From contig OW121846.1 of NCBI GenBank assembly GCA_933228895.1, forward strand, positions 42,798,107-42,862,106: DNA of 64,000 nt, written 5' to 3'. A program made the translations under genes and the position numbers. The stretch's first letter is position 1; every line of letters starts with the position of its first letter. This document shows positions 47,000 to 58,559 of the stretch, piece by piece. Source of the DNA: Platycnemis pennipes. Its lineage: Eukaryota > Arthropoda > Insecta > Odonata > Platycnemididae. The notes under the pieces were generated by a model that was not told the origin of the DNA, searched no databases, and worked only from the letters and a program-made list of their open reading frames with translations.

Positions 47000-47085
47000 A
47001 GTTAATTAATAGAAAAATATAATTCAATAAAGTTTTATTTACAGTAAATTAATAGAAAAATATAATTCAAAAAAGTTTTATTTAC
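47000..47085. repeat. Tandem duplication, 2 x 43 bp
   Basis: Units 47000-47042 and 47043-47085 differ at two positions; each runs from AGTTAATTAATAG or AGTAAATTAATAG to AGTTTTATTTAC. Confidence 0.9.
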
Positions 47086-49030
47086 CTAATGAAAACCTAA
47101 AAATTTTACTGACTCCTGCCTCCATTACTATTTCGTTATAATTAAATAGCCAGATATATTAATGAACTGAGAAAAAGAAATAAGTATTTTCAGGCTTTAA
47201 ATATTTGAAAATATATCTTAAATGTTTCGAGTTGCAATGAATTGCATTGTAAATGAACTACTGTCCGATAGAAAATCGGATGAAGGGCTACGTTAAATCA
47301 ATCTTAGGAATGTTATACGATGATGATGATGACATGCATCATAGAAACACATAGCAACACCAAGTTGCATGAAGCAGTTCAGTGCTACACTATCCTATGG
47401 TACAATGTTAACAAGTGCCCTAAGTGTACAGCCTTGGAGCTTTTAAGTATTTATTTCAATAATTTGTTCATAGCATCATTCACTTCCGCATCTTTATTCA
47501 TAAATCAAATGATTCGTCACATTTTCGACATCATTTCACTTTCGGTGGAATTTCCTAGATTCTATTTATTAATCGATTCCAATTCTAACACCCTAAGATT
47601 CGAATTTCTAAAGATGCTATGAAGATTAAAATGCAAGCCGTCTACTTAATGTACATACCCTGTTTAACATTTTTCCTCCTAGTACCTCGCAACGTTGCCA
47701 TATTCACCACAGCATAAGGGCACCTTGCTCGGAAGAAGACCGTAAATATGTTCTTTAAACTTCATTACTAACGATAAACTTCCGAATAACTAACCTGAAA
47801 AAATAATATATTATATGCCCATTATATTTTCCACGTTGTTGAATTTTCATAACGACATGTCTTTGACCAATATTGAAACAATTCAATATTAGAGCACTCA
47901 AATGACGAGGGGAAAGGTTGGGTTCTAATGCACTCGATATATTGCTCTCTCTGGAGACAGGGAATGGAATAAATTGCCCCCAGTCCTTGTGCCTGGGGAG
48001 ACAAGTACTCATTTAAGTACCTGCAAGGCCGATCGCTGTCATTCTCATGCACAATTATGGAAAGCATGTCATGTGAAGGGTGGGAGGCTGCGGAATGACT
48101 GCTCGATGCGCGGGAAAGTAGACACGTGCAGCAGTTGGAACTAGGCCTCTTTTCAGTGGGCTCACACTCTATTACACGGAGAGCTATGATTTATATAAAA
48201 ACTCACGATTCACGTGCCTTGGATTCCAAATTCCAATTAGTATCCAAAATGATTTTTCCAGTTGCAGAACGAAAAGAAACGATCATCTTTTATTCCAGTA
48301 AAATAAACAGATAGTTACTTAAAATGAGGAACTAAACTTGCAGAGATATCTGGGCATCATGATTCCTTATTATTCAAAGATAAGTCTTTTGCTATGGCAT
48401 TAATTACAAATCTGTTTAAATCATGGCGTTTCATATATTAGGTAAAAAGTATTTTGATCTTCTTTATTTTTGTAAATGAGTTTAAGTATTTCATAAATGT
48501 TGCAAAAGAATGTATCGCTGGGTGATATTAGGTGTCAAATACACTTAAATTACTTAAGCCTGAAGAAATGGAGCGAAAGTAGCTATCCAGGTTAAAATAA
48601 ATACTTTGTCCGATTGATTACCAAAGACCTTCAGGATATCACACTTTTTAGTGAGAAAGTATCTTTAGTTTTTATTGAGCATTGCGAGGCTAAATTTACT
48701 CATCAAATTAAGGGGAAAATCTTGTTATGCAATGTGAAAGAACGTAAATTGAGATTCTCAAAGGCCATCTGGTATTTAGCTATATCTTTAGTGTTCTTAA
48801 CACGAATCCCAAGAGAATACACTTTTAACAAATATTAGGAAGAAATAAATATACAAACCTATGGGATAAAATTAATAAACATTTTCGTAAAGAATAATTT
48901 TCACAGGCTTTGATGTTTCAGATGAATTACATGAAAAGCACATTCAAAATGGTAAAGAATCAAGGCAGGATTCAGGAATAACTATTTTTTTTAATTTTTC
49001 TCAAACTCTAGCAGAGTACATGCACTTGAT
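47086..49030. other. No gene recognised
   Basis: A+T-rich, with several short frames (for example 47320-47622, +, 100 codons) lacking recognisable domains. Confidence 0.4.
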
Positions 49031-49035
49031 TCAAG

Positions 49036-49120
49036 GAGCCGGCCATAGTATCCTGGTTAGTAACGCGCTGGCCTGGCAGCCCAAATGTAGCTTGCTTGAA
49101 TCCCTCATAGGTATGAAGTA
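49036..49120 (+). repeat. tRNA-derived SINE head
   Basis: ATAGTATCCTGGTTAGTAAC followed by GCGCTGGCCTGGCAGCCC (A-box region) and GCTTGAATCCC (B box, about 49094-49104). The shared AACG[CT]GC[TC]GGCCTGGCA string marks the same family as 56436-56616. Confidence 0.6.
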
Positions 49121-49480
49121 ACATAAGGAGTTGGAGAACTTAATAAAAAAATATCAGTATTACTTTCAGCACGGTATCAAATATAATGATGATGAACTTA
49201 ATACGTTAGTTTCAAATCAAGGCTGTTTCCTTTCATAGTAGCATTTGAAAAAAGAATATTTGGCGACTGCGTTGTAGGAACTTTCCCTTTTTAAGGGTAA
49301 CAGGGTTAAAGGGGAAAAGAGTAACTGGAAAATATTTTCAATGACTTCCTACAAGGAGGGCAAGGAGTAAGGCTTGAACCGAGGCCGAAAGCTACTAAAG
49401 CAGCGGAGCATTGGCGAAAACTCCAACTCTTTCACTTCACTGCTCCTGCTCATAAAAAAATCAGCCTAATTTTGTCACAG
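49121..49480. other. Nothing recognised
   Basis: No ORF or motif. It may include the body of the preceding SINE. Confidence 0.35.
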
Positions 49481-49880
49481 ACTCTTACTCCTTCCGCTTG
49501 ACTCCTGCGCTCACCAACATCCTCGTCGACGGGAGCACTTGGGATTTAATCTCGCAAATTGGCCCCAAATTGTGAGAAAATGTGACCTCCTCCTCGTCCC
49601 CCACAAAATGCCCTTTCCCGTCCTTCAAAGGGAGCCTCCCTTGCCACTACGTCGCACCCCATTCCCGCACCGTGGCACATCATCGAACACAGGGGAGATA
49701 GAGGTTCGATTTGCATAATTATTTTCGCATCCCCGAGAAATTATCGCCGCAACATCGGACGACCGATGCAGGGATGGAGTTATTAAAATTTCCTCCCCGG
49801 GATGGAGAGGGAGCGGAAGGGGGTGGAAGATTTCCCCTCTGGCGAGATGGTTTTCCAGGGGACCGGACAAATTTCATCAT
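49481..49880. other. G+C-rich block
   Basis: CpG-containing sequence with overlapping frames on both strands (49625-49870 minus, 49711-49953 plus), neither recognisable. Possible regulatory or exonic DNA. Confidence 0.3.
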
Positions 49881-51520
49881 ACTATTATTCACGGATCAAT
49901 TCGCTGTACACGCTTTGGAGGTTCCATTTATTTACAATCTTCCCTACTATTGAAATGATTCCTTCCTCCTTCCAATAAAATATCGTTTAGCTTAGATAAA
50001 AATGAGAGTTTTTATCATTTTTTCAGCTACGCTAATGGAGGCAAAATGGTTTTGTTTACAAAGAGCATGCGACCACCGTCGTTAAATATACATTATACCA
50101 AGGTTCATTCTTTTCATGTGTTTTAAGAACATGTTGAAACCGATTTATTGACTCATGTTTGCCATTGTGGATGAACAATTTCTAAAAAGGATAATGTGTA
50201 GAAAATTGAAGGACAAATTGTAATTGTTGGAAATAGTGGAGCCACATACAAGTAATATTTTCAAGAGTTGAGTCGAATAGCCCCCTTTCCCTCAATAACC
50301 AAAGTTTTCTTCATTTAATTTCCGTTATAATTTCCTTTTTTCTTCATCATATCCCGATAGTTGTATCGATATTGAATAATATGAATTTGACAACAAGCCG
50401 GATGGGCCCAAAAAATAAAGAGATCTATCTAGTCTACATCGTAGGTTGGATTAGGACATTCCATCTTTTTCATATCCTGCAGCTGAGGCCAAGTTTTCAC
50501 CCCCCTGCGTAGAAAGCTTTACTGCTTTCTGGGAAACTCTGAGTGAAAGATTTCAGCAACATAGAATTCGGCAGCATCGTAGGTTTCAGCAGGGTTTCAG
50601 CATCGCCGAAAGTGCATCTGACATTAATACAATGCCCCACGGTGCATACTGAAACCTTATAAATACGCTAACATTGGGCGTAAGTCTAGTTCATGTTTCT
50701 TTAAGTCCGACTGCGCAGAGATCTTTTAAGTTATTTTCCGCAATGGATTCGTTCTTTGCCTTACGGAAAAAATGTCTTGGCAGATTACAAGTAGGTATAT
50801 CCAAATCTTATAATATTTTGTTTACAAGATGGTATTTCTCCTTCACCTATATTCATCTCTTTTTTAAAAATACTCTTGACAGCGGTGATGAGCATCATCA
50901 AGATGTTCACTCCGTGTCGCTATTGTAGAGCGCCATATTCCCGACCCAGATTGGATGACGCGCTCCCGAAGGGTGTACCATGATGCTCATTATTCATAAA
51001 AAACACTAACCCTTTTTCTGAAAAGTTATTTGTTGTAACTGAAAAAAGGCTTTGAGTAACACAAGAAAGGTTTTTAGACAAAATGTTCATGATAATTACT
51101 TTAAACGTAGTAAAGTGGTATTCGGAGAGAGGGTCATTGATTGTCACTGGAGACGTAAAATGTGACTCAATGATTCTGTTATAATTATATCAATCTTACA
51201 AAAATATCAGTGAAAGTAGTAATTTTGGAGATTGACGGACAGCTTACGATAATTTAGCACCGTTAAAGAAAGGTTGGTGATTGGGTAGTAACTTCGCTAA
51301 ACGTAATGCGCCAACGGGTCCACAGTTTAACACATCATTCGACGGACGGAGTATTGAACGCCTCCACCACAAAACCAAATTAGGGAGCAGAATACCAATG
51401 AAAAACCATTGACACATCCGGGATAAAAGGCCGGAATCTGGGGACTAAAATTCCTTTCAGGAAATCTTTATTATGAAATGATACCGTGCCAGGGGAAGTG
51501 AGCGACATTTCCTCCCTACC
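49881..51520. other. No gene recognised
   Basis: A+T-rich. GTTTCAGCA occurs several times around 50580-50600 with GGTTTCAG/CTGAAACC in inverted orientation (50592 and 50649), too short to classify. Confidence 0.4.
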
Positions 51521-51576
51521 CACCTCCTACAATGGGGATAATGACCTGTCCATCATTATCCCCATTATAGGATGTG
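51521..51576. repeat. 24-bp inverted repeat with 8-nt loop
   Basis: CACCTCCTACAATGGGGATA plus ATGA (51521-51544) pairs with the segment 51553-51576, with two mismatches and loop CCTGTCCA. This is a strong hairpin if transcribed. Confidence 0.8.
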
Positions 51577-52626
51577 AGTAATGTGTGATAGATTATTTAG
51601 GAATAGATAATGAACGGAAAGAAGCCATCTGACTGTAAGAGTCTACAGGGGTGCATGGGCACAAAAGGGTTGTCAGCTTAATATCCACTTTGACAGATGG
51701 AGCACTACGCTTGAAATTATTCCCTACCATTTTAAGGAAGCATCGAGAAAGTTAGCAATATCGCCACTGATAATATACTTAGCCGTACCAACAAAATTAT
51801 TATAAAACTAACGATTATAGTCCACCATCAATGTTAGTGATAAATCACAAGGTTGTTAATACGCGGATCTCCACTCGATTCTGTACACTATACCCTAAAT
51901 TACGCCTTAGAAGATGCATCATTATTCTCTTTAATACCCATGATTCACTTGCTATATGTACTCCTATGAGGCCTTCATTTGTCCGTTTTCCCAATGTTTT
52001 CCCTCGACGACCGTTTTCAGAAAACCACCGTTTGTCCATATATGCTTTAATATGTGGCCCTGTCTTTCGATCACAGTTTACTCTCTTTTTTTGTCCTAAT
52101 CATTTTATAGGATCTTTGCTTGTCACTCAGACAATCAATTTCATCTTCATTACCTTTCTGTGACACCAGGTTTTAATTACCAACACTCTTGCCATTCCCT
52201 TCCAGTTCACACTTCTCTGTTATAAACAACCATGCTCCAAATTTAAGTTTCTAACACCTGAATATGATACGAAGTGTCTAAACACGGGTGTTTTACAATA
52301 AATTCAAAGAAGAGTTCATAGAGTTCTTCTATTTTTTCATAATTTGGCATTCTATTATTTCTCCCGCATTTATTAGCGATGAAGTTACAAATTATCCATA
52401 AAATAAATTGAACAAGCGTGTGAAAATCTGAGTTTCTAACAAATGAAGGCAAACCATTCCAAACCACGAAGCTGATTGGAACATCAGATAAATCATCTAT
52501 TGAAAAAAGTAAATTTAAATGAACAACGAGACAACGGGGCAATTAGGGGGCAAAAAAGTCAATAGGCACTGCTTGTGATGGATGTAAGGCTAGGTTGGCT
52601 ACTTCATAAACAATACGGAGTAGTTG
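51577..52626. other. No confirmed gene
   Basis: The 110-codon frame at 51831-52163 (+) is unrecognised. The minus frame at 52243-52542 contains FVVWNGLPSFVRNSD, which resembles the C-terminal W-GLP-xVR-S motif of LINE reverse transcriptases, but that alone is weak. Confidence 0.35.
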
Positions 52627-53240
52627 TATATATTCGTTGTTCGAGTATACCCTGCGTACTATTACCAGGTGTGATGCCCAACGTTTCGCGGCCGTTGCTG
52701 GTATTTTTATCAAAGGGAATGAAGGATCCGTCGAGTTGGTGAAGTTTATATAGTGGTTTCTTGGAGGAGAAAGGATGAGAAGGGGTGGAGTGAAACGAGC
52801 AGTCATTGCATTTCTATTTAGGTCCACATGTGGCTGATTTGGAGGCCACTGTCCCTATTGTAATTCTGCTTGTATTTTCTTATCTCCAAAGCTTCGCGGA
52901 TCGCTCACCGGGAAGTTGGTCTCGTCACTTACTCTGCAGGAACGCTGAATTTTGGTGTTGAGTACCGCATTTAGCTGTGCGGGATGTTGGTGTGAATTTG
53001 CATTTAGGTACCGATTGGTGGAAGAGGGTTTCCTATACACCGTGTGTCCCAGGGTTCCATCATTTCTCCTTTGCACGAATATGCCCAAAAATGAAATTTT
53101 ACCATCTCTTTCTACTTCCATTGTGAAAACTATATTGTGGTTTATATTAATTAAGTAATAATAAAATTCATCAAGCTTCTTTCAACCATGCGTCCATATA
53201 ATAAATGGGTCGACGATGTATCTCAACTAAATCTTAGGCT
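52627..53240 (-). pseudogene. Penelope-like element copy A (minus), RT C-terminus with internal deletion
   Basis: Reading on the minus strand, IVDPFIIWTHG-like sequence (about 53210) is followed by VFTMEVERDGKISFLGIFVQ, HTVYRKPSSTNRYLNA and HPAQLNAVLNTKIQR (53121-52930), the palm/thumb end of a Penelope-type reverse transcriptase. The frame then jumps to sequence equivalent to the GIY-YIG C-terminal REALEIRKYK region (52902), so the linker and most of the nuclease are deleted. The 3' part (52902-52627) is an inverted copy of 53855-54150. Confidence 0.85.
52683..52714 (-). ncRNA. Hammerhead-like motif, Penelope copy A
   Basis: Minus strand: TTTGATAA, an arm containing ACC, loop AGCAAC, GGCC.., GCGAAAC. 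It matches the copy B segment but with a more degraded stem II. See 54061-54091. Confidence 0.3.
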
Positions 53241-53960
53241 TATTAACCTCGTTTTGATGTGCTCTAATCTCAAAGTTTGCCATGTAAATATTCGCTACCG
53301 CTGGGGAGATCTAACGATCTGGGGAGATCCGCTGCGCTTAAAATCAGCAAACTTCCCGGCCGAAAAAGAGAAAGTGGAAGCCATTTTTCAGCAGAATGGC
53401 TATGACAACAGAGCCATCTCCAAATCATTTTACAACATCATGACCAAGGATAAGGACGGCCCAAAAGAAGAAATTGGGACTCCGTACGCAAACAACCTTG
53501 CACCCAAGAGAGTCTTTCTTCTTTACGTCCGGGGAATAACGGATAGAATAGGAAACATTTTCCGCAAACATGAAATCAAAACTGTGTTCAAGCCACATTT
53601 AAAAATTAGAAACTGCCTGAGGAGTGTCAGGGACGGAATACCACTTCAAGTGGAAGGAGCGTATGAGATACCATGCCAACTTTCGAAAAGAAAACGGACG
53701 CTCCGTTATAACCCGCTTAGAAGAACACCAGCAGGCTCTTCGACTGAGGCAACCCCTTACAATCAGCAGTAGCAGAACATGCAGCCTCTGGACACGCAAT
53801 TGACCTCGAACAAACAAAGATAATCGCCAAAGTGAAAAAATTCAAGCCCCGGCTGATCCGCGAAGCTTTGGAGATAAGAAAATACAAGCACAATTACAAT
53901 AGGGACTCTGGCCTCAAATCAACCACATGTGGGACCCTCTTTGGAACTAAATAAAAATGC
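53188..53960 (+). pseudogene. Penelope-like element copy B (plus), linker and GIY-YIG domain
   Basis: The 194-codon frame (53188-53772) carries AISKSFYNIMTKDKDGPKEE, LLYVRGITDRIGNIFRKHEI, KTVFKPHLKIRNCLRSV and the start of GIY-YIG, VEGAYEIPCQ. A frameshift at about 53680-53770 leads into AVAEHAASGHAIDLEQTKII and REALEIRKYKHNYNRDSG (to about 53920), the nuclease C-terminus. Homology begins only at about 53340; the first 50 codons of the frame are not family sequence. The RT core is missing. This copy is oriented away from copy A and its downstream repeat is interrupted by the mariner at 54156. Confidence 0.9.
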
Positions 53961-54060
53961 AATGACTACTCATTCCACTCCTCCCCTTCCCATCCTTTTC
54001 CCTCCATGAAATCACTACATAAACTCCACCAACTCGATAACCAACAGATACTTCGTTCCC

Positions 54061-54091
54061 TTTGATAAGTGACCAGCAACGGCCACGAAAC
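54061..54091 (+). ncRNA. Hammerhead-like motif, Penelope copy B
   Basis: TTTGATAA is followed by GTGACC, loop AGCAAC, GGCCAC (five of six stem II pairs) and GAAAC. Downstream, CAGGT and ACCTG form a 5-bp hairpin ending in GTA, an acceptable NUH cleavage triplet. The canonical CTGATGA is replaced by TTTGATAA, that is C3 to U together with G8 to A, two positions that pair in the active ribozyme. Confidence 0.35.
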
Positions 54092-54155
54092 GACAGGTAT
54101 CACACCTGGTAATAGTAAGCGAGGTATACCCGAACAACGAATATATATACATCTA

Positions 54156-55484
54156 CGAGGCATGTTTTTAAGTAAGTACCGTTTTCAAATTCCACCGCGG
54201 CAGCGTTTCGGTCGGTGCCCCGCGCATGGGCACTGTGTATTTACATATGTTGGCAAGCCACAAAGGCCATAACGGCAACAATCGATTTTCTTTATGTCTC
54301 TTTGTGCGTTTTTAAAATGCCACCGCCGATTGAAAATCCCGCCGACTGTGAAATACGATCAGTTATTCGTTTTCTTAGTGCCAAAGGTGTGAAAGCAGCA
54401 GAAATTTACCGTCAAATTTGTGAAGTTTACGGACAGAACATTATGAGTGATGGCATGGTACGGAAATGGATAAAAGATTTCAAAGGTGGCCGTCGAACGT
54501 TCATGATGAGGAACGGAGTGGGCGACCCTCAGTGATCACTAATGATTTGGTGCAGAAAGTGGACGAAGGAATGAAAAAGAACAGACGAATCACAATTTCC
54601 TCATTATCAGATCTGTTTCCTCAAGCTTCAAGCAGTGTTCTCTATGAAAGCTGTTTCTGGGTTTTTAATTACCGAAAATTGTGCGCACGATGGGTACCGA
54701 AAATGTTGACCGAGGAGCACAAAAACAAACGCATAAGCAGCGCCTTGACTTTACTTGAGCGTTATCATGCTCAACGTGACGATTTTTAAGCCAAATTGTC
54801 ACAGGCGATGAAACATGGGTGGCCTACGTTATACCGGAATCCAAACAACAATCCATGCAATGGCGGCATTCAACATCGCCCAAGAAATAAAAGTTTAAGC
54901 AGACGATCTCAGCACGGAAAATCATGTGTATCGTGTTTTAGGACAAGAAGGGGTTGTTGCTTGTTGATTTGTTGCCTCGTGGTGACACGATAAATTCTGA
55001 AACATGCTGTGAGACCCTAAAAAAATTGCTCCGTGCAATTCAAAACAAAAGGCGTGGCATGATGAGTAAAGGGATCGTTTTGCTTCATGACAATGCCCGT
55101 CCACATACGGCCAATCGAACTCAAAATCTCATCGCATCATTTGGCTGGGAACAGCTTGATCATCCTCCATACAGCTCCAATATTGCGACCAGTGACTACC
55201 ATGTGTTTCCTCAACTAAAGAAGCATCTGGGGGTCAGCATCACGATGACGACGACCGTTTCCGAACGGCCGCGTTACAGTGTCTGTCTAATCAGGCGGCA
55301 AGCTTCTATGACGAGGGAATACAAAAGCTAGTTGTTCGATACGATAAATGTCTTAATATTGGTGGAAATTATGTAGAAAAGCAGATAAAAGTATGAGCTT
55401 TCATGTAAAAATAAAATTGTTACAAAAAGTTAACTTGTTTTCTTTTGTGTATCAAAACGGTACTTACTTAAAAAATATGCCTCG
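54156..55484 (+). mobile_element. mariner transposon, full length (1329 bp)
   Basis: Terminal inverted repeats are 54156-54185 (CGAGGCATGTTTTTAAGTAA then GTACCGTTTT) and 55454-55484, nearly identical, with one substitution and one extra T. TA dinucleotides flank both ends (54154-54155 and 55485-55486), the mariner target duplication. Length is typical for the family. It is inserted in an ATATATA run of the Penelope-like copy B downstream region, so it is younger than that copy. Confidence 0.95.
54317..55396 (+). pseudogene. mariner transposase, broken
   Basis: A DDE/D cut-and-paste transposase that binds the terminal repeats and inserts at TA. From ATG 54317: IENPADCEIRSVIRFLSAKG (helix-turn-helix), GQNIMSDGMVRKWIKDF, then a shift near 54490 into NVHDEERSGRPSVIT and NYRKLCARWVPKMLTEEHKN (linker WVPKML intact). 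After TAA at 54789 and another shift comes VTGDETWVAYVIPESKQQSM (first Asp), TAA at 54888-54890, TAG at 54939-54941 in place of a Trp codon, LLHDNARPHT (second Asp) and ATSDYHVF (third Asp). Spacing between the last two is 34 residues, the DD34D signature. A third shift near 55235 leads to AASFYDEGIQKL and the stop at 55394-55396. Inactive despite an intact triad. Confidence 0.95.
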
Positions 55485-55486
55485 TA

Positions 55487-56435
55487 TATTGACCCGCTAA
55501 AGTTTCAACCAAGAAATACGGAATGGATTTGACACGGCCCCAAATGTTCTCTGCTTTCTTGGGGCTCATTTGTGTTCAACATTTTACTGATGCCAACAAA
55601 TCAGGGAAACCATGAAGCAACACATAATGTTCAATTGCTATAGGTACTACATAACCTGCAAGCAACTTTCGTATTTCAGCCAGTGCGGAACGCTGATGGA
55701 GGTTGCTAATCGTAAAATAGGAGAGAATGATCAATATTAACTCTATTCCCTTCGAAAGATCTCCTCCTTAGCTCCTTTCAATTTTATTGGATTTCTACCA
55801 TTCTATTTGATTTAAAATTAGGCTATTTCTTACGTAGTTATGGATTTTCATGCTCTATAGACCTATAGTGGCCTGAAAAATAAGTATGACCTGAAAAAAG
55901 TTGCAAAGGAAAAGGATCAGGTTCTTAATCCAGAGAAGGTTTTAGTAATTATTTAAATTGCAAATAATCTTTTATCTTCGCTATGAGGGTAAACTCGCTG
56001 GATTTTGGCTTTAAATCTACATTGTCCACTGTCCTTGCATTTTGTCCACTGTTTAAATGGTTTTTACCCCAGAAAAGTCTATAACAGTATTAAAACAAAA
56101 GTTAATTTATATAAAACACTATATTCCTGTAAATAATGTAGAGTTACTAATTAATATCACATTTCAATCACACTAGAGGCACGTCGTATAGGAACAATCT
56201 GATAATGACAAAACGTAACCGAGTGAAATTTAGTGCCAAGTTACGTCTTAGTCCGAGCCCTTTTCAAAAATGTATTTTCCGTACCAAGAGAAAATGGATG
56301 GCGTTTCAGAAAAAATATGATGAAAACCATTATTTCCCGAGATAAGCGATAAAGGGATTACGCAGTATCGCCAATTTATGTCAGTCATTCCTTCATAGGA
56401 CATTAAATACGTATATTTAGTGCATTCACGCAGAT
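55487..56435. other. No gene recognised
   Basis: A+T-rich. The first part may be the continuation of the Penelope-like copy B downstream region but no match to copy A is obvious. Confidence 0.4.
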
Positions 56436-56616
56436 GGCGGCAGCCTGTTATGTAACGTGCCGGCCTGGCATCCCATTAGTCGTGAGTTCAAATGTCTCCA
56501 CGGGCATTGGTGTCGTGTTATCTAAGGTTTAAGGTTAGGCTTAAAATTAGAAGGGACGGTGCCATAAAATCTTAGCAGTGGGAATATTTAAAATCGAAAT
56601 CTACTACTACTACTAT
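56436..56616 (+). repeat. tRNA-derived SINE with (CTA)n tail
   Basis: GGCGGCAGCCTGTTATGTAA with CGTGCCGGCCTGGCATCCC (A-box region) and GTGAGTTCAAATGTC (B box, about 56482-56496), a body of about 90 bp and a CTACTACTACTACTA tail (56601-56615). Complete structure of a short SINE; same family as 49036. Confidence 0.7.
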
Positions 56617-57026
56617 CACTAATAGAATGCATTCACGTGTTTGCATGCCAACGGTATTCCTTTCTATACTTCATTGAGCACCCCAATGAGTATCTGATTG
56701 AGAAAATGATACTTCGGTGAGTGCATGCGTATTTGGATACAAGGACAAATTCTTGAGTTAATCGGTGAATACTCATGTTGAATGCACCTGAATACGATCA
56801 GCAGAATGAATATTCAAGAAACTAAAAGATTACCTCCATGAAACCTAGGCATTCTACTCTTTCCTCCGGGATTCCGAATGGCCCAGGCACTGGGGATAAT
56901 GATAAACATATGAGAGTTGTGCGAGCACTATCGGTCAGAAAGAAACTTATATTCATTCAGACAAAATATTATAATTACCGAGGTTACTCCTTCTGGTTCT
57001 CGTATCAAGAGATGGTAGCTATGTGG
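56617..57026. other. Nothing recognised
   Basis: No open frame with a known domain and no repeat identified. Bounded on the right by the inverted-repeat element at 57027. Confidence 0.35.
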
Positions 57027-57573
57027 GGCTAGAGAATGTGAATCCCACTATCATCTATAGGGATGTGAGAGCCGTTGGGTGTTAGGAATTTAATGCGTGG
57101 TGTCCCCTAACTAACTAGGGTATTTGCCGAGACACTTATATAATGGGGGCGTTCACTCGGAACCGAAATCGCAATATTTGCACGAAATATTCATGCATCC
57201 ACCTACTCATCTATTGGACGTGCTTCTTTGAATCCATTCGGGTGCCTACTCAAATACTAGTGAATGGGTACTTAGGGCACACTCCCATATTCAAGTTACC
57301 TACTCTAATTATGAAATTTCTTTGCTTCGGAAATTGTGAGAATGATATTCGTTTAATCAAGAAATATGCAATGCCAGTGCATTTTCATGGCATAGTTATA
57401 AATTAAAAGAATTAAAATTTGGCGCATTTGAAAGATTTAATCCATGATCACTCAAAAAGTCTATTGTCGTAAATCGCTCATGTTTAGTTAGGGGACACCA
57501 CGCATTAAATTCCTAACAACCAAGGGATCTCACATCATTATATAGATGATAGTGGGATATACATTCTGTAGCC
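57027..57573. mobile_element. Non-autonomous DNA transposon with about 88-bp terminal inverted repeats
   Basis: The arms 57027-57114 and 57484-57573 are reverse complements with a few differences. They share GGCTA.AGAATGT at the outer ends, ATCCCACTATCATCTATA, and TTGTTAGGAATTTAATGCGT then GGTGTCCCCTAACTA at the inner ends. The 370-bp interior has one unrecognised 87-codon frame (57143-57406). Long arms with a short interior suggest a foldback or MITE-type element; no clear target duplication was seen. Confidence 0.8.
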
Positions 57574-58555
57574 TAAAACTTTCAGTAGTGCTATTCCTTC
57601 CTCGTTGCCCAGCTAAAATATGGCTGGAACATACAGTGAACAAAGGGAGACATTTCAATAAAATGATTTCGTTGAATGTGCCCTCAGCAGACCAGGTACC
57701 CGGAAATGGATGATATATATGGTTGTTCATGGAACTAAACTTCTCCTGGATTTTTGTTCCGTCGGTCCATTTCTCCCTCCTAGGCATTTAGAAGCATTCA
57801 TATTCCCTACATGAGTGTCCTATGGAGGACACTTCAAAGACAGCGCTCCGTTCAACAGTTTGGACATTGAACAGTTCCTCCTTTTGCTGAAAGTAAGTTG
57901 ATGCCGGTTGATTTCCATCCTTCATTCTTTGCGAAGCAGTTTACCTGTAGTCCAACAGACTAACAACGGAGCATTTAATATTATTAGATAGTCTTCTTGC
58001 CTAAATGTTCAGAACTGCACTGATCATATCATATGGGTATTATTTCAGTGTGGCATTATGAAAAGTGTTTGTCATGAATAAATCTTAAAAAGGTTCAACA
58101 TTTGCGCAAAAATCCTTACATTTTTTACTAAGACTATGCGTATTATGACGGCACTCTCCACTACCACCGGTGGACAATACTCACATTCCGTTAAATTATT
58201 ATCGTAAAATTATTATTTATCAATAGCTTCGAAAATTTACCGTTGTCTTTTTTGTTTTTGCCACTAAATATGAAAAATTTTACGTTAAACAGACGGAAGA
58301 CAGCACTTACAATAACATTTTCAAAGCCTTTGAAGGAAACAATGAAAGATAACCTGGAAAAGGATACCCAAATCCATTTGAACAGAGTCAGTTTTAAGAA
58401 TCCAAGCTTGATGTAGTGAAAAGGGGAACATATTTAATCAAACAAAACTCGCATATTTCTGTAGTTTCCAGGAACGAGACCTGCACGTGAATATGATTTG
58501 GATAGATGAAATGTCACTCACTCAGTGATTCAACCCGAAGCGAAGGTTGGTTTGG
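57574..58555. other. No gene recognised
   Basis: A+T-rich; no recognised ORF. CCACCGGTGG near 58165 is a short palindrome. Confidence 0.4.
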
Positions 58556-58559
58556 ATAT

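Larger units (their letters stand above)
52627..54150. repeat. Large inverted repeat formed by two Penelope-like 3' regions
   Basis: Segments 52627-52902 and 53855-54150 are reverse complements apart from scattered substitutions and small indels, separated by about 950 bp. Both include the end of the GIY-YIG frame, the downstream C/T-rich spacer and a hammerhead-like segment. A GGGGAGATC direct repeat lies near the junction of the copies (about 53303 and 53320). Confidence 0.85.

Noticed and set aside
52243..52542. LINE C-terminus (WNGLP..VR motif)
   Set aside because: A single short motif without any upstream RT support; mentioned in the spacer but not called.
53188..53340. N-terminal part of the 194-codon frame as a real protein start
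   Set aside because: Penelope-like similarity begins only at about 53340; the earlier codons lie antisense to copy A of the element.
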